Source: Myxococcus hansupus (GTDB taxonomy: Bacteria; Myxococcota; Myxococcia; Myxococcales; Myxococcaceae). From it: a stretch of 64,000 nucleotides of DNA. Under the pieces are notes generated by a model. The model was given only the letters and a program-made list of their open reading frames with translations, was not told where the DNA came from and made no database searches. Position numbers and translations under genes: made by a program. Positions 1 through 8,375 of the stretch are shown here, piece after piece. The stretch lies in assembly GCF_000280925.3 (NCBI RefSeq), contig NZ_CP012109.1, forward strand, positions 3,430,501-3,494,500, given 5' to 3'. The first letter of the stretch is position 1. Each line of letters starts with the position of its first letter.

Positions 1-826
1 CCGCGAGCGCGGCCCCTCCCAACATCATGCCCACCGAGAAGACCATCTCGATGGCCGTCAGCCGCCACACCTCGTCCCCGAAGCTTCTCGCGGTCTGCAG
101 CGGCGTCAGGAACGCGGCCGGGGTGATGAGGATCAGGATGAACCCCAGGTAGCTGAAGAACGGCACCAGGTGCGAGTGGCCGCGGATGTAGCGGAAGCCG
201 TCGCGAATCTCCTTCAGTTGCGACGCCCCCGCCTGCTCTGGAGCGCGGGGGCGTGCCTCGAGCCGGACGAAGAGCATCACCAGCGCGATGGCCAGGGCCG
301 CGGTCGACACGTCGATGAAGAAGAGCACCTGCAGCGGGGCCACGGACATGAGGAAACCCGCGAGCGCGGGCGCCCCCAGCATGTTGACCGAGAGGAGGGT
401 GCTCTGGATGCTGTTGACCCGCATCAACTGGTCTTCAGGCACCAACTGCGGCAGCAGCGCGCCCACCGCCGGTTGCTGAACGGCCGCGCCCACGGAGCGG
501 AATCCGGCCGCCAGGAAATAGAGCCACAGTTCCGGGCCGCGCAGCGTGAAGGTCACCGCCAGCGCCAGGGTCACCAACGCAATCGCCGCGTCGGCGAGAA
601 CGATGAGCTTGCGGCGGTCGTACCGGTCCGCCCAGACGCCCGCGAAAGGGGACAGGAGGAACGTGGGCAGGAACCCGGCCACGATGTAGAGCGTCATCAT
701 GACGCTCGACCGGGTCTGCAAGGTGACCTGCCACAGGAGCGCGTACTGCACCAGGGATGAGCCGAGCAGCGAGAGGGCCTGGCTGCCCAGAAAGAGGGCC
801 GTGTTGCGCTTCCATGAGGCTGACAT
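1..826 (-). CDS. MFS transporter (3' end beyond window)
   Basis: This is the N-terminal 275 residues of a major facilitator superfamily exporter; the C-terminus lies beyond position 1. The start ATG at 826-824 gives MSASWKRNTALFLGSQALSL, after which hydrophobic segments alternate with short loops. A loop between early helices carries DRYDRRK, the MFS loop 2-3 signature. The fold resembles the MFS_3/EntS-like drug and siderophore exporters, with a long central basic loop containing ARPRAPEQ before the second bundle. It reads away from the serine hydrolase gene, 73 bases to its right, so the two share a short divergent promoter region. The substrate cannot be told from sequence. Confidence 0.85.
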   Translation of the reverse strand, partial: MSASWKRNTALFLGSQALSLLGSSLVQYALLWQVTLQTRSSVMMTLYIVAGFLPTFLLSPFAGVWADRYDRRKLIVLADAAIALVTLALAVTFTLRGPELWLYFLAAGFRSVGAAVQQPAVGALLPQLVPEDQLMRVNSIQSTLLSVNMLGAPALAGFLMSVAPLQVLFFIDVSTAALAIALVMLFVRLEARPRAPEQAGASQLKEIRDGFRYIRGHSHLVPFFSYLGFILILITPAAFLTPLQTARSFGDEVWRLTAIEMVFSVGMMLGGAALA

Positions 827-899
827 GGCGCGCACTGTAGCGCTCCCGTGAAATTGAATCCGCGCTCGTTCGTGTCGGACCCTGGAGACGCGAATTCGC

Positions 900-2384
900 G
901 TGGGAGCGAGGGACCGCATGCTGCAGAGGTGGATGGACGTTCGACTCGCCGTGGGACTGGCGCTGGTGCTCGGGGTCACACCGGCCCTGGCCGCGAGCAA
1001 GCAGGCTTCGATTGACAAGCTCGCCGCCCAGTACCACGCGTTCCAGCAATTCAATGGAACGGTGCTCGTCATGGACGAGAAGGGCCTCGTCCTCAAGAAG
1101 GCCTACGGGCTCGCGGACTTCGAGTGGCGGGTTCCCGCCACCCCGGACACGAAGTTCCGCATCGCGTCCGTCACCAAGCAATTCACGTCCATGGTCATCA
1201 TGCAGATGGTGGCCGATGGCTCGGTGGGGCTGGAGGACACCCTCGGCAAGCTCCTCCCGGATTACCGTCAGGACACGGGCTCGCGCGTCACGCTCACCCA
1301 CCTGCTGAACCACACCTCTGGCATCCCCAACTTCACCAGCCATCCGGACTTCGGGAAGGTGTCGCGGCAGCCCATCCCTTCCGTCGAGTTCATCCCTCGG
1401 TTCGCCAGCGGCGACCTGGAGTTCGAGCCCGGTACGAAGTACGCCTACAGCAATTCTGGCTACTACCTGCTCGGCGCCATCATCGAGCGGGTGGCGGGCA
1501 AGCCCTACGCGCAGGTGGTCCAGGAACGCATCTTCGACCCGGTGGGGATGAAGAACTCGGGCTACGACGTGTCCGCGACGGTGCTTCCCAAGCGCGCGAG
1601 CGGCTACGTGGCCACGCTCGACGGCCTTCGCAATGCCCCTTACATCGACATGGGGCTCCCCTTCGCCGCGGGTGGGTTGTACTCGACCGTCGAGGACCTG
1701 GCGCTGTGGAGCCGGGCGCTCCAGGGAGACACGTTGCTGCCGCCAGCGCTCAAGCAGCGGATGTTCACCCCGGGCCTGCAGGGCTACGCGTTCGGCTGGG
1801 AGGTGCAGCCCGTCAAGTTGGATGACGGAAAGACCGAGGTCGCGCTCCAGAGTCATCGCGGCGGTGTCGAGGGGTTCTCCACCCTCATCTCCCGGTCCGC
1901 GGAGACGAAGCAGGCCGTCATCATCTTGTCGAACGTGCGCGGTTCCAATGTGCAAGGGCTGGCGTCCGGCATCTGGAGCCTCCTGCACGGCGTCAAGCCA
2001 CACGCCCCCCGCAGGTCCATCGCCGAGGCCGTGATGGCGGCGCTCGCGAAGGGCACCGTCACCGAGGCCGTGGCCACCTACCGGACCCTCACGGCCCAGA
2101 AGCCTGATGAATACCGGCGCAACCCCGGGGAGCTGAATCGTCTCGGCTACCACCTCATGAAGGAAGGTCGCCTCGCGGACGCGATTGAGATTTTCAAGCT
2201 CAACGTGGAGATGTACCCCACGGATGGGAATGTCCACGACAGCCTCGGTGAGGCCTACCTGGCACAAGGTGACAAGCGGCTCGCCGCCGAGAGCTATCGC
2301 CGCTCACTGGAGTTCGACCCGAAGAACGCGGACGCGGTTCGGATCCTCAAGGAACTCGAACCGCCCTCGGCCAAGAGCCCCTGA
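900..2384 (+). CDS. Secreted class C beta-lactamase-like serine hydrolase with TPR tail
   Basis: This 494-residue protein belongs to the beta-lactamase/D-aminopeptidase serine hydrolase family. Its catalytic SxxK is S90-V-T-K93, its second motif is Y183-S-N185, and the third motif is H319-R-G-G in place of KTG, as is common in esterase or peptidase members. A signal peptide (LAVGLALVLGVTPALA) points to periplasmic or extracellular action. After the catalytic domain, about residues 400-490 read as TPR-like helices (LGYHLMKEGRLADAIEIF, then SLGEAYLAQGDKRLAAESY). The start used is GTG at 900; ATG at 918 (MLQRWMDV) is a reasonable alternative and leaves the signal peptide intact. The substrate is unknown and need not be a beta-lactam. 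Confidence 0.9.
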   Translation: MGARDRMLQRWMDVRLAVGLALVLGVTPALAASKQASIDKLAAQYHAFQQFNGTVLVMDEKGLVLKKAYGLADFEWRVPATPDTKFRIASVTKQFTSMVIMQMVADGSVGLEDTLGKLLPDYRQDTGSRVTLTHLLNHTSGIPNFTSHPDFGKVSRQPIPSVEFIPRFASGDLEFEPGTKYAYSNSGYYLLGAIIERVAGKPYAQVVQERIFDPVGMKNSGYDVSATVLPKRASGYVATLDGLRNAPYIDMGLPFAAGGLYSTVEDLALWSRALQGDTLLPPALKQRMFTPGLQGYAFGWEVQPVKLDDGKTEVALQSHRGGVEGFSTLISRSAETKQAVIILSNVRGSNVQGLASGIWSLLHGVKPHAPRRSIAEAVMAALAKGTVTEAVATYRTLTAQKPDEYRRNPGELNRLGYHLMKEGRLADAIEIFKLNVEMYPTDGNVHDSLGEAYLAQGDKRLAAESYRRSLEFDPKNADAVRILKELEPPSAKSP

Positions 2385-2492
2385 GGTCCGCCGTGCCCGG
2401 CTCGCACGCGAAGGTGCGGGTCGGGCCCTTCTGTGCGTCACGAAGCACGTGCAGAATCCCGTGGCGTGCTTTCCACGGAGGCTCCGCCGTCC

Positions 2493-3350
2493 ATGTCGAT
2501 GCCCCAGTTCCCCAGGTTCATGCGCCGACGCTCGGGCGTCATCCTCGCCTTCGCCGCCTCCGTGCTGTTCACGGGCGCCGCGCCGGAGCATGCGCACGAG
2601 AAGGTGCTGGGGGCGGCGGGAGGCGACCCGTCCCTCGAGGCCGTGGCGATGCCGTGCAAGGACGGCCGGCGCGCGCTGCGTGTTCGCCATGGCGACGCGA
2701 AGCGTACGGCGACGCTGTCCGCGCCGTATGACACGCTCACGTGCGATGTGGCGGCCTCGGAGTCGGAGGGGGACTGGACCGGCGGCGAGGAGTCGACATC
2801 CTGGTCCCTCCACGTTCGGACCGTGTCGCTCCCAGGCGGGCCAACCGCGCTGCTCATCACCCATGCGGCTGGGTTCGAGCATGTTCACCGTCGGCATGCC
2901 CTGTTCATCGCGGATGCGAAGGGCGCTACCCGGGCCTGGGAAGGAGACGAAGGGCAGGGGCCCACCTCTTCCCGCGTCGAGGTCCAGGACGGCCGGCTCC
3001 TCTTCTCACGCACGCTCGACCTGGGCGAGGGTGCGCCGGCGGACACCTGGGCGCTCTCCGAGCTGCGTTGGGACGCGGGACGGAAGAAGGTGGTGACGCG
3101 GCCCGCTGAAGCCTGGGCCGTCATCCTCCGCACGGAGGACTCCCTGTCCGCGGTCCGGGAGGCCGAAGCGCGACTGGAAGCGGGCTGCCCGAGCGCGAAG
3201 CTGCTCGCGGTGGACACCAACGACTTCCCCCGGCTCACCCGGGACAAGTGGGTGGTGGCGAGCTTCCTGCCGTCACGCCAGGGCGCCGAGGCGGAGCTTC
3301 AGCGGCTGCGGCCGTGCGCCCCGGACGCGTACCTCAAACGCGTCCAGTGA
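2493..3350 (+). CDS. Secreted protein of unknown function with SPOR-like C-terminus
   Basis: This 285-residue protein begins MSMPQFPRFMRRRSG, followed by a hydrophobic signal segment (VILAFAASVLFTGAAPEHA), so it is probably exported. No enzyme motif is evident. The last 80 residues (WAVILRT, EAEARL, DTNDFPRL, WVVASFLPSRQGAEAELQ, PDAYLKR) resemble the SPOR-type beta-alpha repeats that bind denuded peptidoglycan, but this is inferred from pattern only. The ATG at 2493 was chosen because the signal peptide follows directly; the frame is open upstream to 2433. It lies 108 bases after the serine hydrolase on the same strand and ends 7 bases before the convergent next gene. Confidence 0.75.
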   Translation: MSMPQFPRFMRRRSGVILAFAASVLFTGAAPEHAHEKVLGAAGGDPSLEAVAMPCKDGRRALRVRHGDAKRTATLSAPYDTLTCDVAASESEGDWTGGEESTSWSLHVRTVSLPGGPTALLITHAAGFEHVHRRHALFIADAKGATRAWEGDEGQGPTSSRVEVQDGRLLFSRTLDLGEGAPADTWALSELRWDAGRKKVVTRPAEAWAVILRTEDSLSAVREAEARLEAGCPSAKLLAVDTNDFPRLTRDKWVVASFLPSRQGAEAELQRLRPCAPDAYLKRVQ

Positions 3351-3357
3351 GTGCCCG

Positions 3358-4431
3358 TCAGTTTTCTTCGCGACGTGGGTTTCGGCCGCGCAACAGACAG
3401 AGCGTGGCGAGCAGTCCCACCGCGGTCAGTCCTCCGCCGGACTGGGTGCAGCCCTTCTTGGGGTCGGCCGGTTCGGGGCGCTCGGGCACGGGGCCTCCGT
3501 CAAGCACGGGGCCCGCGTCGATCTCTGGCTCGGGGCCCCCGTCCGCGCATCCAAACGCCAGGGAGGCTCCCGCCGTCACGTCTTGCGCCGCGCAGCCCAC
3601 CTCGAAGTCCACGCTGAGGGAGGGGAGCGTCAGGTTCGCGTGCTCCAGTGTCGCCGTGAGCGTCGCCCGATGGGGGCCGGGCGCAAGGCTGTCAATCGGT
3701 GGCCGCTGGGCGGAATCCATGCAGCCGACGTAACCGCAGAACGTGTAGACGAAGAGCAGTTGCCGGTTGTTTTCGTAGAGACGTGTCTCGAGGTTCTCCT
3801 CGCCCGTGGCGGTGAGCCCGCCGTGCTTCGCGTGTGACCAAGGCTCTCCGTCCACCTCCAGTGTCCAGTGCACCCACGGGAGGAAGGGCACCAGCTCCGG
3901 CGACGGCGTGAAGCGCAGGGTGGCGTGGTTCCCTCGGATGGACCGGTTGCCGCAGCTCGAATCCCCGTACACCCTGAAGGTCCCTTGCTCCGGCGGGCTG
4001 ACCGTCAAGGTGCCCGTGGTCGTGGGCAAGGGGAGTGCGGGGCCGGCGGTGAAGGTGACGGACTCCAACTCGGTCGGCTGGTGTGCGCAGGCGCCCTTCG
4101 CCTCGATGCGGTAGGTGGTGCCCGGCTCCAACGGCGACTCCGGAACCAGGACCTGCGTCTGGTGCGCGCCCTCCGTGACGGCTGCGGGCACGGGGGTTCC
4201 ATCCGGTCGCAGCAGTCGGACGCTGGAGGGGTCGATGTTCTCCAGCAGCGGCGGAACCGTGACGAGCCCGGGGATGTTCGCGGGCACCACCCCGCCGTCT
4301 TCGGGGAGGGGGAAGCGGACCCCCAGCAGGCAGTTGGGCGCGACGCAGGCGTGCGCCGACGCGGGAAGGAGCATGCCCATTCCCAAGAGGGCCATCCCCA
4401 CCGTGCTCCATTTCGAGGCGTATCCGTGCAT
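3358..4431 (-). CDS. Secreted Ig-like surface protein with MYXO-CTERM-like tail
   Basis: This 357-residue protein has an N-terminal signal peptide (MALLGMGMLLPASAHA) and an extracellular region with Ig-like/fibronectin-like patterns (SSVRLLRPDGTPVPAAV, LVPESPLEPGTTYRIEAKG). An acidic Pro/Gly linker (EIDAGPVLDGGPVPERPEPADP) leads to GCTQSGGG, a hydrophobic helix and a basic end (RGRNPRR). That Cys, Gly-rich segment, helix and Arg-cluster order is the MYXO-CTERM sorting signal seen on myxobacterial surface proteins. The start ATG at 4431 has a GGGAG ribosome site 7 bases upstream. Several cysteine pairs suggest disulfides. It is likely displayed at the outer surface; its ligand or role is unknown. 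Confidence 0.8.
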   Translation of the reverse strand: MHGYASKWSTVGMALLGMGMLLPASAHACVAPNCLLGVRFPLPEDGGVVPANIPGLVTVPPLLENIDPSSVRLLRPDGTPVPAAVTEGAHQTQVLVPESPLEPGTTYRIEAKGACAHQPTELESVTFTAGPALPLPTTTGTLTVSPPEQGTFRVYGDSSCGNRSIRGNHATLRFTPSPELVPFLPWVHWTLEVDGEPWSHAKHGGLTATGEENLETRLYENNRQLLFVYTFCGYVGCMDSAQRPPIDSLAPGPHRATLTATLEHANLTLPSLSVDFEVGCAAQDVTAGASLAFGCADGGPEPEIDAGPVLDGGPVPERPEPADPKKGCTQSGGGLTAVGLLATLCLLRGRNPRREEN

Positions 4432-4674
4432 GCGTCATCTCCCGTTTCCGCTCGGACTCGGTGCGAGCGCGGGTGACCGTTGCACCTGTCACCCGACCCC
4501 GCACCGCTTCTTCCACACGATTCTAAACCCATCCTGGGTCACAAACTGCGCCCCAATCAACGACTGGAGCATTCACAACCCAGCGCTGCCCGCCGGAAGC
4601 CTCCTCATCCTGAAATCACCGGGCTATGGGGGCCGCGCCGTGCCGACCCGATGGATGTTTTGTGGGAGGGTGCT

Positions 4675-5121
4675 TTGAATTCAAGTGATGTCGTGCGTTG
4701 CCGTCTTTCGTTTCTCATTCCCTTGGTGGTTGCGCTGTCCGTGGGGTGCGGCGTCGAGAACGCCGTCGACCCCAACGAAGAGATGGGGGAGTCCCTGGCC
4801 GCGAGTGAAGCCGCTCGGGAGACTTCCGAAATGGAACTCGCGGGGCCGTGCAATTACTACAATTACTATCACGATGAGGCGCGGAACAACGGTGGGGCGA
4901 ACCGGTGCACGAGTTCGTGTCACTGCGACGGCATGCGGACCTGTAGTTCGAGCGGTTGGTGCCAGGGCACGGCCCGGCCCTCGGTGAGCTGCATCAGCCC
5001 GCAGTTCCACTGGAACGAAGCCTGGACCCCCATGGGGGCCAGTCGCTGCAATTCTGCCTGTCAGTGTGACGGCCAGCGCACGTGCAGCCAATGGGGTTGG
5101 TGCCAGGGCCGCGCGCGCTGA
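4675..5121 (+). CDS. Small Cys-rich lipoprotein with two tandem CxCDG...WCQG repeats
   Basis: This roughly 148-residue lipoprotein has a hydrophobic leader (LSFLIPLVVALSVGCG) with a lipobox cysteine. The mature part has two copies of a Cys-rich unit: NRCTSSCHCDGMRTCSSSGW then CQG, and SRCNSACQCDGQRTCSQWGW then CQG. Each has five cysteines in the same spacing, so they are probably two small disulfide-knotted domains. The start is uncertain: TTG at 4675 follows a GGGAGGG ribosome site by four bases and is chosen here; ATG at 4651 is in frame but has no ribosome site. A strong terminator follows at 5142. The function is unknown; the repeats look like secreted carbohydrate- or protein-binding modules. 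Confidence 0.75.
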   Translation: MNSSDVVRCRLSFLIPLVVALSVGCGVENAVDPNEEMGESLAASEAARETSEMELAGPCNYYNYYHDEARNNGGANRCTSSCHCDGMRTCSSSGWCQGTARPSVSCISPQFHWNEAWTPMGASRCNSACQCDGQRTCSQWGWCQGRAR

Positions 5122-5141
5122 CCGAGTTGGATTTCAGGGGC

Positions 5142-5170
5142 GGGGAGGCTTTGGGCCTCCCCGTCTTTTT
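5142..5170 (+). terminator. Rho-independent terminator
   Basis: GGGGAGGC (5142-5149) and GCCTCCCC (5155-5162) form a perfect 8-bp stem with a 5-base loop, followed by GTCTTTTT. It closes the Cys-rich lipoprotein gene 20 bases after its stop. Confidence 0.9.
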
Positions 5171-5292
5171 CGTCCGCGGCCACGGTGGGCATCGTCTCGA
5201 CTCCGACTGGACTTGGATTGACGGCATGAAGCTGTGATGCTGCCCGTGGTGCCGGGCGATGACCTGACGAGCTCGGCGTTCGGGAGGCTTGG

Positions 5293-5799
5293 GTGGGCTT
5301 GTCGGTCTCAATCGGTGTGCGTGCGCTCGTTGAAGATGATGCCGCCTGGCGTGTGGCGCTGTCTTCCCTCGTTGCTTCGGGCTGTACGACGCTTGTCCGT
5401 GATGTCGTCATCGAGGCGGACGGTGCGCGGGGGATCGAAGCACGTCGCGCCGATGACGGCTCTGTGGCGGTGCGTTCGCTGGACGGTGATGAGCTGGAGG
5501 CGCTTGTCGCGGGGCTTGGCAGTGTCGAGGAGATGTTTGGGACCTCCACGGCCTCGTTCTCGTGGAAGCAGCTCGAGGAGATTGGCGCTGGCGACGTCCA
5601 GGATCTCGCGTTGACGTTCGATACCGAGGATGCCGGTACCGCGATGGTCTCCATCGACATGGCTGGGGCCACCCGCCGCGCCATTTCGCTGTCGCGCTCA
5701 CTCAGGAACTGGCACGACGACCGGCTGCAGGGTGCGCATGTCGCCTTCGGCCTGCATGGTGTCGCGGCCGAGCATCGCTTGATTGTGTGTTCTCTCTGA
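5293..5799 (+). CDS. Hypothetical cytoplasmic protein (168 aa)
   Basis: I do not recognise this protein. It starts at a GTG at 5293 with GGGAGG five bases upstream and gives MGLSVSIGVRALVEDDAAW. There is no signal peptide or membrane segment. The sequence is acidic and shows alternating strand/helix patterns (VVIEADGARGIEARRADDGS, GDELEALVAGLGSVEEMFG), ending RLIVCSL. It stands alone between the upstream terminator and the convergent S41 peptidase gene. Codon use matches the neighbours. It may be a small single-domain protein of an uncharacterised myxobacterial family; nothing in the context fixes a role. Confidence 0.65.
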   Translation: MGLSVSIGVRALVEDDAAWRVALSSLVASGCTTLVRDVVIEADGARGIEARRADDGSVAVRSLDGDELEALVAGLGSVEEMFGTSTASFSWKQLEEIGAGDVQDLALTFDTEDAGTAMVSIDMAGATRRAISLSRSLRNWHDDRLQGAHVAFGLHGVAAEHRLIVCSL

Positions 5800-5866
5800 G
5801 CCCTCTGTGAAGGGGAGGGGCCCGCCGATGTTTGTGCGGAGGCCCTGCGATCCGAAAACGGTTCAG

Positions 5867-5957
5867 TGACGGTTGTCTTTTGTAATGTTTGGCGTTCCCA
5901 TGCGTGGTGTTGCCCGCTTGGGAACCGTCATCGACGGCAAGACTAACGTATGCCGTC
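5867..5957. other. Cluster of three nested or adjacent inverted repeats
   Basis: TGACGGTT (5867-5874) pairs with AACCGTCA (5923-5930). Inside it, GTTCCCA (5894-5900) pairs with TGGGAAC (5919-5925), extended by GCG/CGC across a T-T mismatch. GACGGCA (5933-5939) pairs with TGCCGTC (5951-5957). The segment lies between convergent genes and is locally T-rich. It could be a bidirectional terminator or a small structured RNA. Confidence 0.5.
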
Positions 5958-5992
5958 TCCAGCGCGGCCTCGCGTCGCGCAGTCGCGTGCCA

Positions 5993-8224
5993 CTACGGCG
6001 CCGGTGTGTCGCGCAGCAGTTGAATGGCCCGCTCCAGGAGTTCATCGCGGCCGACTTGGAGTCCCGCGACGGTGGGCCGCAGCTTCACGTGCGGCACGAG
6101 CCCCTTGCGTTGAAGCTGTCGACCATCACCGTGGCGCACCTCCTGCCCGGTGAACGTGAATTGGATGCCGCCGGGAAGCACGGCATGCGTGATGTCACCG
6201 TTGGTGCCTGCCGTCGCACTCCCCAGGAAGCGCGTATCCGCCGTGGCCTCCAGCATCAGGCCCGTGTGCTCGGCCTGGCTCATGGTTCGCGTGTCGATGA
6301 GCGTCACCGTGCGGCCCCGATATTTGGGCGTCTCACTGGCCGGCACCGCGTCGCTGAGCTTCTGTCGGCCTTCGCGCATGCCCCCCGTCATCGGGCGCTC
6401 GTATTGCGCATAGGGACGTGAACCCTTCACGTCGATGTAGGGCCCGAGCGCCCACATGCTGCCCCGGGGATAGTTGCGCAGGTCGAACACGATGCCGCGC
6501 GTGCCCTTCAGCTTCTCGAACACCTCCGGCACTTGCCACGCCTCCAGCAGGCGGAAGTCCACGAAGCCGATGTTCCCCTCCAGGATCCGGTACGGCGCTT
6601 GCGTAGTGGCGGGCGGTGTCCATCCCGACTGGTGGGTGAGCTTCACGTCCTTGGGGCCCTGCGCGCCGCGCACCGTGAGCGTGCTCGTGGTGCCCTCGGC
6701 CCCCGAGAGCGCCCGGCGCAGCACGGTGTCCCGGAGCGATGCGGGCGTGGCGCCCGACGTATACGGCGCGAACCGCCGCACCCGTGCCTCCATCGGCTCG
6801 CCGTTGACCTTCTCGATGACGTCGCCCACCGCGAGTCCAGGCGCGGCTTCCGGCGTGCGCACCTCCAGCACCACCGCCTTGCCGTCGATGTCCGTCACCC
6901 AGATCTGCGGACCGACGCCGAAGAATCGCTGAAGCTCCGGGTGGCCCCGCATGACGACGTGCCCATCCTGGAGCCAGGTTCCCGCTTCCGCCAACGCGAG
7001 CGCGTAGGCTTTGGCGTCCGGGGCCTCCTCGAGCTTCTGGAGGAGCCCGGGGAGCCGGGACTCCCACGGTTGGTCCATCAGGTGCGTGTAGGGGAAGAAG
7101 TAGCGCACCACCGTCCACAGCTTGGCTCCGGCCAGCAGGCGCTGCTCTCGGGACGGGTAGGGCGCGTTCTCGTAACCGGGCTCGGGCCGCCACACGCCCG
7201 CCGGTCGGAGCAACGCCGTGGTGGGGGCTTTCCGCTTGGGGGGCCGCGCCGCCAGGGCGAGCGCCTGCCGCATGCCTTCGTCGGCGCCGTCCATGCGGGC
7301 TCGCGCGGGCCGCGAGATGTCCGCCGACAGCGCCAACACGGATTCATTCACGCTGACCAGTGCGCGGTAACCGCCGCCGAGCGCCACGGTCTCCTGCATG
7401 TTGATGGCCGAGTCATCGAGAGGCCCCTCCGCCACGAGCAGCGCCTTGCCGTTGGCTTGCAGCGCGAGGATGGCGGGGTCGATGGCGGAGCCCTCATCGA
7501 CCAGGAAGACGAGCAGCGAGGGCTTCTTGCCCGGCGTGCCCTCGATGAGGTCATCCGGGGCGACGGCGAACTCGGTGAAGTAGAGGCTGGAGTCGCCATT
7601 CTGCGGCTTCAGGCCAACGTGGACGACCTCGCGCATACCCGGCACGCGCAGCTCGCCGCCGACGAGGTGCGGCAGCACTTGCGGCAGCACCCACGGCGGT
7701 CCGTAACGCTGGAGGCCTCGCATGCGAAGGTCCAGGACCACCACGCGGGCCTTGGCGGCGTCCGCGTCGAGCGTCTGCCGCAGGTCCTGCAATCCCTGGC
7801 GTGCTTGCGCTCCCAAGAGGTTCCGCAGGTCCAGGACCAGGACGTCCTTCTCCCAGGTCTTGAGTCCACGCAAGGCAGGCGCGGGGCCAATGGCGGGCGG
7901 CGCTTCGTGGTCCACCTTCGTGGCCGGATCGCCCAGGGCCGCGAGCATGCCTTGGACCGCGGCGGCATAGGCCGCGTCATCCCGCGCGGCTTCGACCTTG
8001 GGCATCGCGGCGACAAAGGCCGCATCCCAGTCCGCGGGCTTGGAGAAGGCCGAGGGATGACGGAAACGAACCGTTCCCCACAGCTTCACCAACTGCTCCC
8101 GGCGTTCGACGTGAAGGGCTTCGGGCGAGCGCTGCGTCAGTTCCTGCGCCAGGGCGCTCCCGGTCAGGCACAGGGCCCCGATGAGCAGCATGGCGCCCCA
8201 GTGAAGTCCCTGATTCCTCATCAT
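5993..8224 (-). CDS. Secreted S41-family peptidase with PDZ and duplicated S41-like half
   Basis: This 743-residue protein of the tail-specific (C-terminal processing) peptidase family has a signal peptide (GAMLLIGALCLTGSALA). The C-terminal half has a helical cap (KLWTVVRYFFPYTHLMDQPW), a PDZ domain near residues 425-510 (GLAVGDVIEKVNGEP) and the S41 core (GNIGFVDFRL, GIVFDLRNYPRG), with the likely nucleophile at about S648 in TMSQAEH. The N-terminal half repeats the cap (KLWGTVRFRHP) and an S41-like core (VLVLDLRNLLG, VVVLDLRM) without an obvious serine, so it is probably a degenerate duplicate. The start ATG at 8224 (MMRNQGLHW) was chosen because the signal peptide follows; the open frame continues further upstream. 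It is a periplasmic or secreted protease of unknown target. Confidence 0.88.
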   Translation of the reverse strand: MMRNQGLHWGAMLLIGALCLTGSALAQELTQRSPEALHVERREQLVKLWGTVRFRHPSAFSKPADWDAAFVAAMPKVEAARDDAAYAAAVQGMLAALGDPATKVDHEAPPAIGPAPALRGLKTWEKDVLVLDLRNLLGAQARQGLQDLRQTLDADAAKARVVVLDLRMRGLQRYGPPWVLPQVLPHLVGGELRVPGMREVVHVGLKPQNGDSSLYFTEFAVAPDDLIEGTPGKKPSLLVFLVDEGSAIDPAILALQANGKALLVAEGPLDDSAINMQETVALGGGYRALVSVNESVLALSADISRPARARMDGADEGMRQALALAARPPKRKAPTTALLRPAGVWRPEPGYENAPYPSREQRLLAGAKLWTVVRYFFPYTHLMDQPWESRLPGLLQKLEEAPDAKAYALALAEAGTWLQDGHVVMRGHPELQRFFGVGPQIWVTDIDGKAVVLEVRTPEAAPGLAVGDVIEKVNGEPMEARVRRFAPYTSGATPASLRDTVLRRALSGAEGTTSTLTVRGAQGPKDVKLTHQSGWTPPATTQAPYRILEGNIGFVDFRLLEAWQVPEVFEKLKGTRGIVFDLRNYPRGSMWALGPYIDVKGSRPYAQYERPMTGGMREGRQKLSDAVPASETPKYRGRTVTLIDTRTMSQAEHTGLMLEATADTRFLGSATAGTNGDITHAVLPGGIQFTFTGQEVRHGDGRQLQRKGLVPHVKLRPTVAGLQVGRDELLERAIQLLRDTPAP

Positions 8225-8375
8225 GCGTTTCAACCATCGCGTTGATGCAGGCGAACGCCCAGCGCGGCCAAAGGGTCGAGCCGCAGAGCACGATGGGGCA
8301 AGGACGCTGAAGGGCATCCCGTGAAGGTAACAGGGGGTGCACTGGTGGTGAAGGCGCCTTCCTTGTCGGATTGCG

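Noticed and set aside
900-2384. True antibiotic-resistance beta-lactamase
   Set aside because: The KTG motif is replaced by HRGG and the TPR tail is atypical; a general esterase or peptidase is more likely.
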